DNA of 28,706 nt from an uncultured Mailhella sp. (GTDB lineage: Bacteria; Desulfobacterota; Desulfovibrionia; Desulfovibrionales; Desulfovibrionaceae). Under the pieces are notes generated by a model. It was not told the DNA's origin and made no database searches. It saw only the letters and a program-made list of their open reading frames with translations. A program made the position numbers and the translations under genes. Location: assembly GCA_948482415.1 (NCBI GenBank), contig CAOMFZ010000004.1:1-28706 (forward strand), in the 5' to 3' direction. Positions 21,745 through 28,706 of the stretch are shown one piece after another (the first letter of the stretch is position 1; the number at the start of each line of letters is the position of its first letter).

Positions 21745-24700
21745 TTATTCTTCGGTAAAACCGCTGTCTTCGGCAAGGTTTTCAGAGCCTGCACAGGTGC
21801 GGGCAAGTTCGTCACAGCGTTCGTTTTCAGGGTGTCCCGCATGGCCTTTAATCCAATAAAAGGTCACGTTATGACGGTTCAGGGCAGTATCTAAAGCTAT
21901 CCACAAATCCTGATTTTTGACGGGCTTTTTGGATGCGTTTTTCCAGCCGTTCTTTTTCCAGTTTTCCAGCCAGCCCTGCCTGATAGCTTTTGCCACATAC
22001 TGGGAGTCAGTGTAAATATTGACATTGCAGGCTTCCTTGAGTTTATTCAATCCGGTAATAACTGCGAGCAGTTCCATGCGGTTATTGGTGGTGCGCAAAA
22101 AGCCTGCTGAAAGTTCCTGTTTTTTGCCTTTAAATTCCAAAATTGCTCCATAGCCGCCCTTTCCCGGGTTGCCAAGGCAGGAACCGTCTGTGTAGAGATT
22201 AACGTTTTTTTCTGTTTTGAGGGCATTTCCCATAATGCTTTGTTCCGGTTGTTCTTCAGTTTTTCCGGCAGTTTTTTTGGTTGTTTTTGCAGTTTTGCTG
22301 CCTGCTTTTTTCTCTGCTTTTTCAGTGTCAGAATCCGCCCCGCTTGCTTTTGTCCTGCGAGTTTTTTTTGGCTTTTCCTCAACCATTCCGTTTTCTTCTG
22401 TTTTTGCGGCTTTCCCGGCTGTTCTTTCTTTGTCAGGAATATCAGCCTTGGGAGGGAGCTGGCTTGGCAAAAGGGGCATCTGTACAAAACTTGGCTCAAA
22501 TTCTTCTCCGTCTTCACCGATTATGCGTTTATAGGAGCAGGATTTATTGGGGCAGGCATAATGTTCGCCGTTGGCTTTGGTGTTTTTGCGTACTAAAATA
22601 GGGGAATCGCAGACAGGGCAATGCTCCGGCACAGGATAATCCCACAGTGCATAATCGCATTTTGGATAGGTACTGCAGGAATAAAAAATCTTGCCGCGTT
22701 TGGTGCTTTTTTCAACCAGAACGCCTGTTTTGCATTGAGGACAGGTAACGCCGGTGGAGAATGGGGCGGCATAATCGCATTTTGGATAATTGGAACAGGC
22801 AATAAAGCGTGCACCTGTGTGGGAGCGTTTTTCCACCGTATTGCCGCCGCATTTTGGACATTTTCCCACAATTTTTTGTTCAGGAGCGGCTTGCAGTTCA
22901 ATTTCGCCCTGTTCATTGCGGATAAAGTTTGAGGTAAAGGTACAGGCAGGATAGCCGGAACAAGCCAGAAATTCGCCGCTTTTGCCAAATTTAATGGTCA
23001 GGGGCTTGCCGCATTTCGGGCAGGGCATAGATGTTTCCACACCTGATTTTATGGCTTTCATGTGTTCGCTTGCTTTGGCAAGAGTGTTGTTGAAATCTCC
23101 TGAAAAATCAGACAAAAGCTTGACCCAGCCCATTTCGCCGTCAGCAACCTTGTCAAGGTTTTCTTCCATTTTTGCCGTGAAATCCACGTCCATAAGCGTG
23201 GGGAAATTATCGCGCAGCTGTGAGCAGACCACATTGCCAAGGTCAGTGGGCACAAAATGTTTACCGTCAAGGCGCACATATTCGCGGTCTTGAATGGTGG
23301 AAATAATGGTGGCATAGGTGGAAGGGCGTCCGATGCCTTTTTCTTCCAGTTCCCGCACAAGAGATGCTTCGGTGTAGCGCGGGCTTGGCTGAGTGAATTT
23401 TTGTTCTTTGCTGATTTGTTCAACCCCGAGCACGTCATTGGCTGTCAGCTTGGGCAGTTCTTCCACTTTTTCGTCCGTGCTTGCCAGAACCGTCAAAAAG
23501 CCGGCAAATAAAAGGCGTTCACCCTTTGTTTTCCACTGTGTTTCAAGGGGATAAAATTCCTTTTCCACATCGCTTTGGGCTTTGATTTCATGATTATTGC
23601 AGACAATGCTGACGGCAGTGTCATGGAATTTGGCATTAGCCATTTGTGATGCCACAAAACGTGACCAAATCAAATTATACAGGCGGTACTGGTCAGGGGT
23701 AAGGGCTGATTTCACCTGATCCGGCGTGAGTGTCACATCAACAGGGCGTATGGCTTCGTGGGCGTCCTGTATGCTTTTTTTGCCTTTGAAATCCCTGCCT
23801 TTGCCTCCTGATGCAATAAAATCCCTGCCGTATTTCTGCTCAATAAATTCTTTGGCGGCTGACTTTGCTTCGTCCGCAATACGCACAGAGTCTGTACGCA
23901 TATAGGTAATCAGCGCTGTTGTCCCTCTGTCTTCGATGTCAATGCCTTCATACAGGCGCTGGGCAGTGCTCATGGTGCGTTTGGCGGCAAAGCCCAAACG
24001 CTGGTTGGCTGCCTGCTGTAAAGTGGAAGTGGTAAAAGGAGCCTGCGGCATTTTGCTGCGTTCCTTTTCTTCCACGCTTTCCACAATAAAAGATGCTGAC
24101 TGCAAAGCTTTTTCAATGGCAAGAGCCTGCTCTTCGTTTTGGATTTGTACTTTTTTGCCGTTAACCCTGGCAAGTTCTGCCTTGAAAGACATGCCGCCGG
24201 CTGTAAGCTGGGCTTTGAAATTCCAAAATTCTTCGGGCACAAAGGCAAGCCGTTCCTCTTCGCGTTCCACAATAAGGCGCAGGGCGACAGACTGTACACG
24301 TCCAGCTGAAATGCCGCGTTTCACGGATTTCCATAAAAGCGGAGAAATTTTATAGCCAACGAGTCTGTCTAAAATACGCCGTGCCTGCTGGGCTTCAAAA
24401 AGATTGGGGTCAATTTCGCGGGGATGAGCAATGGCATCTTTGACAGCTTTTGCAGTAATTTCGTTGAATTGGATACGCTTAATATTGTGAGAGCAATTTT
24501 TAATCGCCTGCGCAATATGCCAGGCAATGGCTTCTCCTTCACGGTCAGGGTCGGGTGCAAGATAGACAATGTTTGCTTTTTTTGCAGCTTCCTGCAATCC
24601 CTGCACAACTTTTTCCTTGCCTTGAATGGTGACATATTTCGGCTCAAAACTTTGTTCGTCAACGCCCAGTTCGCGGGAGGGCAAATCGCGGATATGGCCT

Positions 24701-24792
24701 ACACTTGCCTGTACTGTATAGTTATTTCCAAGAAATTTTTTGATAGTTTTAACCTTTGCAGGTGATTCCACAATAATTAGATCTTTGCTCAT
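21745..24792 (-). CDS. topA: DNA topoisomerase I fused to a C-terminal RNase HI domain
   Basis: The first part is a type IA topoisomerase that relaxes negative supercoils. The TOPRIM domain opens with LIIVESPAKVKTIKKFLG, and the catalytic Y297 lies in LITYMRTDS. Four C4 zinc ribbons follow (C591 to C752). A lysine-rich linker (about 753-860) then leads to a complete RNase HI domain (about 861-1005). Its motifs are YTDGSCLGNPGKGG (D869), NRMELLA (E907), YTDSQYV (D929), H987 and ERCDELAR (D994), so all four acidic catalytic residues and the loop histidine are kept. The start is ATG 24792, which fits the family N-terminus better than TTG 24831; 1015 aa in all. An internal ATG (22233) before the RNase H domain has no clear ribosome site. 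Both activities remove R-loops. Confidence 0.95.
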   Translation of the reverse strand: MSKDLIIVESPAKVKTIKKFLGNNYTVQASVGHIRDLPSRELGVDEQSFEPKYVTIQGKEKVVQGLQEAAKKANIVYLAPDPDREGEAIAWHIAQAIKNCSHNIKRIQFNEITAKAVKDAIAHPREIDPNLFEAQQARRILDRLVGYKISPLLWKSVKRGISAGRVQSVALRLIVEREEERLAFVPEEFWNFKAQLTAGGMSFKAELARVNGKKVQIQNEEQALAIEKALQSASFIVESVEEKERSKMPQAPFTTSTLQQAANQRLGFAAKRTMSTAQRLYEGIDIEDRGTTALITYMRTDSVRIADEAKSAAKEFIEQKYGRDFIASGGKGRDFKGKKSIQDAHEAIRPVDVTLTPDQVKSALTPDQYRLYNLIWSRFVASQMANAKFHDTAVSIVCNNHEIKAQSDVEKEFYPLETQWKTKGERLLFAGFLTVLASTDEKVEELPKLTANDVLGVEQISKEQKFTQPSPRYTEASLVRELEEKGIGRPSTYATIISTIQDREYVRLDGKHFVPTDLGNVVCSQLRDNFPTLMDVDFTAKMEENLDKVADGEMGWVKLLSDFSGDFNNTLAKASEHMKAIKSGVETSMPCPKCGKPLTIKFGKSGEFLACSGYPACTFTSNFIRNEQGEIELQAAPEQKIVGKCPKCGGNTVEKRSHTGARFIACSNYPKCDYAAPFSTGVTCPQCKTGVLVEKSTKRGKIFYSCSTYPKCDYALWDYPVPEHCPVCDSPILVRKNTKANGEHYACPNKSCSYKRIIGEDGEEFEPSFVQMPLLPSQLPPKADIPDKERTAGKAAKTEENGMVEEKPKKTRRTKASGADSDTEKAEKKAGSKTAKTTKKTAGKTEEQPEQSIMGNALKTEKNVNLYTDGSCLGNPGKGGYGAILEFKGKKQELSAGFLRTTNNRMELLAVITGLNKLKEACNVNIYTDSQYVAKAIRQGWLENWKKNGWKNASKKPVKNQDLWIALDTALNRHNVTFYWIKGHAGHPENERCDELARTCAGSENLAEDSGFTEE

Positions 24793-24891
24793 AGATTTCA
24801 CTTTTAATATTTTTTTTAGAAGATAAAGCAAAGAAAAATAGCGTCAAGGAAAAAATCGTATTTTATAAAAAATTTTCCTTAGCATGCGTGT

Positions 24892-24920
24892 TTTACTTGC
24901 TTTTTTTTAGCGCCTATATA
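24892..24920 (+). promoter_or_regulatory. Possible sigma-70 promoter of kdsB
   Basis: TTTACT (24892-24897), 17 bases, then TATATA (24915-24920), with start expected about 16 bases before the kdsB ATG. The match is moderate. Confidence 0.4.
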
Positions 24921-24942
24921 AAAATACACAGCGAGGTGAACA

Positions 24943-25707
24943 ATGAAAAAAGCGTATGCAATTATTCCTGCCCGTTATGCGTCAACCCGCTTTCCTGCCA
25001 AGCCCCTGGCAGAGATTGGCGGCAAGCCTTTGTTTTGGCATGTTTACAGGCGGGCATATGAGGCAGATGTTTTCAGCAGCGTGTGGCTTGCCACAGATGA
25101 TGAACGTATTGAAGAAAAGGCACAGTCTCTTGGGGTACCCTTTGTCCATACCAAAAAAGAACACCAAAGCGGCACAGACAGAGTGCGTGAAGCTGTCAAT
25201 ATTTTAAATTTGGATGAAGATGCCGTGATTGCCAATATCCAAGGTGACGAGCCCTTTATTCGCAAAGAAATGCTGGAAAAATTGCTTGAGCCTTTTGAAA
25301 ATTCCCATTGCGAAAGTGCTACCCTTGGGGTTGTGCTTGATGAGGAAAAAGATAAGGAACGGATTTTTTCTCCCAATCAGGTAAAAATTGCTTTGGCGCA
25401 AAACGGTGAAGCCCTGTATTTTTCCCGTTCGCCTATTCCTTTTGCGCGTGACAGTGTGCGCAAAGCGCCGTATGTGGGGCATGTGGGCGTGTATGCCTTC
25501 AAGCGTGTCGTACTTGAAAAAATGGCAGAATTTCCTCCCAGTCCTTTGGAAGAAACCGAAAAACTGGAACAGCTGCGCCTTTTGGAAAATGGTATCCGCA
25601 TGCATGTGCGGCTGATTAGTGAAGCTCCGCATGGGGTTGACACGCCGGCGGATTTGGATAAAGCCCTGCAATATTATCAGGAGCACCCGGAATTTTGGGT
25701 TAACTAA
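24943..25707 (+). CDS. kdsB: 3-deoxy-manno-octulosonate cytidylyltransferase (CMP-KDO synthetase)
   Basis: This enzyme activates KDO with CTP to CMP-KDO for the inner core of lipopolysaccharide, which shows a Gram-negative envelope. The 254-residue protein has the N-terminal nucleotide-binding motif IIPARYASTRFPAKPL and LATDDERI. It also has the HQSGTDRV segment, the metal-binding IQGDEPF and the late YFSRSPIPF and GHVGVYAF motifs, all typical. The length is normal (about 250). GAGGTGA precedes the ATG. It is the first gene of a run with a small unknown membrane-anchored protein and exonuclease III, spaced 22 bases and then overlapping by one. Confidence 0.95.
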   Translation: MKKAYAIIPARYASTRFPAKPLAEIGGKPLFWHVYRRAYEADVFSSVWLATDDERIEEKAQSLGVPFVHTKKEHQSGTDRVREAVNILNLDEDAVIANIQGDEPFIRKEMLEKLLEPFENSHCESATLGVVLDEEKDKERIFSPNQVKIALAQNGEALYFSRSPIPFARDSVRKAPYVGHVGVYAFKRVVLEKMAEFPPSPLEETEKLEQLRLLENGIRMHVRLISEAPHGVDTPADLDKALQYYQEHPEFWVN

Positions 25708-25729
25708 TAAGGATAACTAAGGATAAACG

Positions 25730-26239
25730 ATGAAGAAAAATATATTAATGATGGCGATGGTGCTTTTGATTGCGCTGGTGGGCTTCGGTTCGTTTTTGAT
25801 GGGCAGAAAACAGGCTGCTGGCGTGGAACCAGGTGCAGAAAATTCTGTACAGGCTGAATATATCGGCTATGCGGAATATGCAGGTATTTATATGATAAAG
25901 GAACTGCTTCCCTATGGCGTGTATAAAGAATGTGTGCTTCCTCATGTGCAGAAACTTTTTGTGCTGGAAAAAATCACTAAAAAGGATTTTGCAGATTTTG
26001 AGCAAAATGTGGAAGAAAGTCTCAAAGCAAAAGGCTGTTCCGTACGTCAGCTGATGAGTGATTATGCCCGTCAGGAAAGTTTTTCCGATTCTTTCCAAAG
26101 CAATATTGACAAATTTAATGAAGATGCCATGAAAATGGGCAGGGGCATGAAACAGGGGATTGAAAACCTTATGAAAGGTTTGACCGAAGAGCCGGGTAAA
26201 AGCAAAGCCAAAAAAATGCCCGAACGCGTGGAGTTGTAA
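25730..26239 (+). CDS. Hypothetical membrane-anchored periplasmic protein
   Basis: I do not recognise this 169-residue protein. An N-terminal hydrophobic segment (about residues 5-25, LMMAMVLLIALVGFGSFLMG) after KK suggests an uncleaved anchor or signal sequence, with no lipoprotein cysteine. The rest is mostly helical and charged, with two cysteines (in KECVLPH and KGCSVRQ), and ends in a basic tail KSKAKKMPERVEL. Its TAA overlaps the ATG of the exonuclease III gene by one base, so the two are translationally coupled. It lies 22 bases after kdsB. A role cannot be assigned from this. Confidence 0.75.
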   Translation: MKKNILMMAMVLLIALVGFGSFLMGRKQAAGVEPGAENSVQAEYIGYAEYAGIYMIKELLPYGVYKECVLPHVQKLFVLEKITKKDFADFEQNVEESLKAKGCSVRQLMSDYARQESFSDSFQSNIDKFNEDAMKMGRGMKQGIENLMKGLTEEPGKSKAKKMPERVEL

Positions 26240-27036
26240 TGATACGTTTTCAGTCCTGGAATGTGAATGGTATCCGCGCGGTGCGCAAAAAAGAGGATTG
26301 GGCGTGGTTTGAAGACCGGAGCGGCGCAGATATTATTGGTATTCAAGAAACAAAAGCCCATGAAGAGCAAATTCCCGAGGCGGATAAACATCCTTTGGGC
26401 AGAAAGAGTTATTGGGCTAATTCGCTTGTGAAAAAAGGCTATTCAGGGGTAGCGGTGTTTACGCATTTAACGCCTTTGAACGTGGAAATTGAATTGCCTG
26501 ACACAGCGTATCAGGGCGAAGGGCGTATTGTGCATTTGGAATTTCCCCGTTTCCATTATTTTAATGGCTATTTTCCCAATGGCGGCGAGGAGCTGGAGAA
26601 AGGCGTTTTTAAGCGTGTACCCTATAAAATGGGCTTTTTTGAAAGCTTTTTGACCTATGCCGAAGCATGCCGCAAAGAAAAGCCCATTGTAGTCTGCGGA
26701 GATTTCAATATTGCGCACAGGGAAATAGATTTAGCCCGTCCAAAGGATAATATATACAATACGGGCTTTTTGGAGGAAGAGCGCGCGTTTTTGGATAAAA
26801 TGACAGCACTCGGCTATGTGGATACGTTCCGTCATGTGCATGGTGATGTTGAGGGCGCCTATACATGGTGGTCTTATAAAACCAGAGCCAGAGAAAGGAA
26901 TATTGGCTGGCGTATTGATTATTTCTTTGTTTCAGAGGAATTAAAGCCTGTAATTGCAGATGCCTGGATTGAAGATACTGTCTGCGGTTCAGACCACTGT
27001 CCTATTGGGCTTGCGCTTGATTTGCCTTTGGAATAA
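26239..27036 (+). CDS. xth: Exodeoxyribonuclease III (AP endonuclease family)
   Basis: This is a Mg-dependent nuclease of the exonuclease III/APE1 family, acting in base-excision repair at abasic sites and as a 3'-5' exonuclease. It has 265 aa. The family motifs are SWNVNGIRA at the N-terminus, the metal ligand E37 in GIQETKA, YFPNGGEE, D155 and N157 in VCGDFNIAH, WRIDYFFVS, and D252/H253 in GSDHCPIGL. It begins with ATG overlapping the stop of the preceding gene (TAATG). No terminator with a plus-strand T run follows. The hairpin downstream serves the convergent tRNA gene but may block read-through. Confidence 0.94.
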   Translation: MIRFQSWNVNGIRAVRKKEDWAWFEDRSGADIIGIQETKAHEEQIPEADKHPLGRKSYWANSLVKKGYSGVAVFTHLTPLNVEIELPDTAYQGEGRIVHLEFPRFHYFNGYFPNGGEELEKGVFKRVPYKMGFFESFLTYAEACRKEKPIVVCGDFNIAHREIDLARPKDNIYNTGFLEEERAFLDKMTALGYVDTFRHVHGDVEGAYTWWSYKTRARERNIGWRIDYFFVSEELKPVIADAWIEDTVCGSDHCPIGLALDLPLE

Positions 27037-27115
27037 AGCTTTTATTGAGAAATAAACCGGTTGAAATAACAGGAAAAAATAAAAATGAAAAAGAACGAAA
27101 AGGAAAAAAAGACAT

Positions 27116-27140
27116 AAAAAAACCCGGACAATGTCCGGGT
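27116..27140 (-). terminator. Terminator of tRNA-His
   Basis: ACCCGGAC (27122-27129) pairs with GTCCGGGT (27133-27140). On the minus strand the stem is followed by a run of T's (27122-27116), so it ends tRNA-His transcription. Confidence 0.85.
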
Positions 27141-27145
27141 AAATC

Positions 27146-27222
27146 TGGGGCGAAAGAAGAGACTTGAACTCTCGGCCACCTGGGCCACAACCAGGTGCTC
27201 TGCCAACTGAGCTACTTCCGCC
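27146..27222 (-). tRNA. tRNA-His (anticodon GUG)
   Basis: The 77-base minus-strand RNA includes the extra 5' G (G-1) that faces C73, a hallmark of tRNA-His. Acceptor arms GCGGAAG and CTTTCGC pair with one G-T. The anticodon stem CCTGG/CCAGG holds TTGTGGC, giving anticodon GUG. The T arm is GAGAG-TTCAAGT-CTCTT and CCA is encoded. Confidence 0.95.
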
Positions 27223-27232
27223 GTGAAAAGAA

Positions 27233-27261
27233 TTTGTATGTTAAATTTTCTGCTTCGTCAA
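27233..27261 (-). promoter_or_regulatory. Sigma-70 promoter of tRNA-His
   Basis: On the minus strand TTGACG (27261-27256), 17 bases, then TACAAA (27238-27233). The start would lie about five bases before the tRNA. Confidence 0.65.
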
Positions 27262-27293
27262 GTTTTTTTTGAAAATAATTTTTGGAGTGATAT

Positions 27294-28556
27294 ATGGATA
27301 GTCTTTTAATTTATGGCGGTGTTCCGCTTAAAGGCACGGTACGGGTCAGCGGTGCAAAAAATGCAGCTTTGCCGATTCTTTTTGCCGGAATTTTATTTGA
27401 TACAACCGTTGTTTTTGATAATGTTCCTCATTTAAGAGACGTCCAGACAACACAAAAATTATTAGAAACACTTGGTTTTTATACGCATTTTGAAAATAAT
27501 CGTATGGAAGTCTGCAATGATAATGCAATTATTCCGGAAGCTCCCTATGATTTAGTCAAAACCATGCGCGCTTCTGTGCTTTGCCTTGGACCTCTTCTTG
27601 CAAAGCTTGGTGAAGCAAGCGTGGCTCTTCCCGGTGGCTGTGCCATTGGTGCAAGACCTGTGGATTTGCACTTGTCAGCTCTTGAAAAAATGGGCGCTGA
27701 ATTTACCCTTGACGGCGGCTATATTAAAGGCAGATGTAAAAGACTGCATGGCGCCCATATCCAATTTGATAAGGTTACCGTAGGCGGAACGGAAAATCTT
27801 TTGACAGCTGCCGTCCTTGCTGACGGGGAAACCATATTGGATAATGCTGCCCGTGAGCCAGAAATTGTTGACCTTGCCAACTTTTTAAACAGCTGCGGCG
27901 CAAAAATCGAGGGAGCGGGACAAACGCAAATCAAAATCCAAGGCGTGACAAGTCTCAGGCAGGAAAAGCCCTATCGGATTATGCCTGACAGGATTGAAGC
28001 TGGAACCTATCTCATTGCCGCTGCCATGACCAATGGGGAAGTGCGGGTGGAAGACTGCCCCTATAAGGATATGGAAGCGCTTTGCAGTAAGCTTGAAGCT
28101 GCTAATGTAAAACTGAGTTTTGAAGAAAATGCTGTGGTGGCAAAGCCCCATGGAGAATTGAATGCTGTCGATATCCGCACCGTGCCTCACCCCGGTTTTC
28201 CTACTGACATGCAGGCACAGTTTATGGCAATGCTGACTTTGTGCAAAGGTTCCGGTATTGTGGAAGAAACTATTTTTGAAAATCGCTTTATGCATGTACC
28301 TGAACTGGTGCGTATGGGTGCGGATATTCGTTTGACCGGCAATTCTGCCATGGTGCGCGGCGTACCGTCACTGGCAGGTGCACCGGTTATGGCAAGTGAC
28401 TTGCGTGCAGGTGCCGCCCTCGTTATTGCCGGGCTCTGCGCAGAGGGAGAAACCCGCGTAGACAGAATTTACCATGTTGACCGCGGCTATGAAGGCATGG
28501 AAATTAAATTGCAGGAACTTGGCGGACGTATTAAACGTATTCCTACGCCTAATTAA
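27294..28556 (+). CDS. murA: UDP-N-acetylglucosamine 1-carboxyvinyltransferase
   Basis: This cytoplasmic enzyme transfers enolpyruvate from PEP to UDP-GlcNAc, the first committed step of peptidoglycan synthesis. The 420-residue length is standard. K22 in SGAKNAALPIL, the loop cysteine C116 in LPGGCAIGARPVDLH (the residue that fosfomycin alkylates), VGGTENLL and PGFPTDMQAQFMAM are all present. GGAG lies six bases before the ATG. It stands alone between tRNA-His (divergent) and a terminator. Confidence 0.96.
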   Translation: MDSLLIYGGVPLKGTVRVSGAKNAALPILFAGILFDTTVVFDNVPHLRDVQTTQKLLETLGFYTHFENNRMEVCNDNAIIPEAPYDLVKTMRASVLCLGPLLAKLGEASVALPGGCAIGARPVDLHLSALEKMGAEFTLDGGYIKGRCKRLHGAHIQFDKVTVGGTENLLTAAVLADGETILDNAAREPEIVDLANFLNSCGAKIEGAGQTQIKIQGVTSLRQEKPYRIMPDRIEAGTYLIAAAMTNGEVRVEDCPYKDMEALCSKLEAANVKLSFEENAVVAKPHGELNAVDIRTVPHPGFPTDMQAQFMAMLTLCKGSGIVEETIFENRFMHVPELVRMGADIRLTGNSAMVRGVPSLAGAPVMASDLRAGAALVIAGLCAEGETRVDRIYHVDRGYEGMEIKLQELGGRIKRIPTPN

Positions 28557-28588
28557 TAGTTTTAATACTTGATACTTTAATAATAGAG

Positions 28589-28631
28589 AAAAGGCTTGTT
28601 TTTATGCAAATGCATAAACAAGTCTTTTTTT
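28589..28631 (+). terminator. Terminator of murA
   Basis: AAGGCTTGTTTTTATGCA and TGCATAAACAAGTCTT form a stem with two bulged T's, followed by a seven-T run ending at 28631. Confidence 0.8.
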
Positions 28632-28638
28632 GCTCGCT

Positions 28639-28706
28639 TTAGAGCATTTCCGGAAATAGTTGCAATTTTACAGGGAAAGAACTTTTGAAAAAGTTCTCTC
28701 CCTGTA
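28639..28706 (+). repeat. Intergenic palindromic repeat, copy E, cut by the window end
   Basis: TTAGAGCATTTCC (28639-28651) is identical to the motif in copy B and runs into TTCCGGAAATAGTTGCAA, which copy C holds in reverse with two changes. A hairpin follows: TACAGGGAAAGAACTTTT (from 28669) with AAAAGTTCTCTCCCTGTA (to 28706), one mismatch. The tail module expected after it lies beyond the window. Confidence 0.65.

Noticed and set aside
22217..22601. Overlapping plus-strand ORFs opposite the lysine-rich linker of TopA-RNase HI
   Set aside because: Long open frames arise opposite lysine/alanine-rich coding sequence. The translated proteins are phenylalanine-rich low-complexity strings.

Overview
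The window looks like chromosome from a moderately AT-rich, Gram-negative anaerobe, most likely a host-associated member of the Desulfovibrionaceae (Bilophila/Taurinivorans/Desulfovibrio-like). This rests on inference: a KDO/lipopolysaccharide gene (kdsB), a secreted arylsulfotransferase-like protein, an iron-sulfur serine dehydratase, tripartite tricarboxylate transporters, and palindromic intergenic repeats of the GGGG...AACTTTT...AAAAGTT...CCCC type that I associate with this family. No rRNA gene or other decisive marker is present.

Layout. 1-8.4 kb holds an arylsulfotransferase-like protein, a convergent purine permease (NCS2), ilvE behind a near-consensus sigma-70 promoter, dnaX split into a gamma-length ORF and a tau C-terminal ORF in the -1 frame, ybaB, and sdaA behind a leader with its own promoter and terminator hairpin. 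8.5-18.7 kb is an accessory catabolic/transport island. Six minus-strand genes (MFS carrier, TctC, TctB, TctA, YtcJ-type amidohydrolase, orphan SsuA/TauA-like binding protein) form one operon, read divergently from a large sigma-54 activator. The intergenic gap holds a sigma-54 promoter for the operon, a sigma-70 promoter for the activator and three palindromic operator sites. 18.7-20.3 kb holds a BrnT/BrnA toxin-antitoxin pair and divergent tRNA-Thr(CGU) and tRNA-Lys(CUU) genes. 20.4-24.8 kb (minus strand) holds queF, a YhhQ-type queuosine-precursor transporter and a topA gene whose product carries a complete RNase HI domain at its C-terminus. 24.9-28.7 kb holds kdsB, a small membrane-anchored unknown, an exonuclease III gene, tRNA-His and murA.

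How the parts work together. The island reads as a regulated uptake-and-hydrolysis module: carriers for a carboxylate-like compound, an amide- or ring-opening hydrolase, and a dedicated enhancer-binding activator. The rest is mainly housekeeping: replication, R-loop and supercoil control, queuosine salvage, envelope synthesis, base-excision repair and amino-acid metabolism.

The two most unusual items are the TopA-RNase HI fusion, which joins two activities that both counter R-loops, and the dnaX split. In the split, a G5 run, a zero-frame stop and a well-placed two-part stem-loop look like a programmed -1 frameshift needed to make tau. Five members of a modular palindromic repeat family lie between genes.
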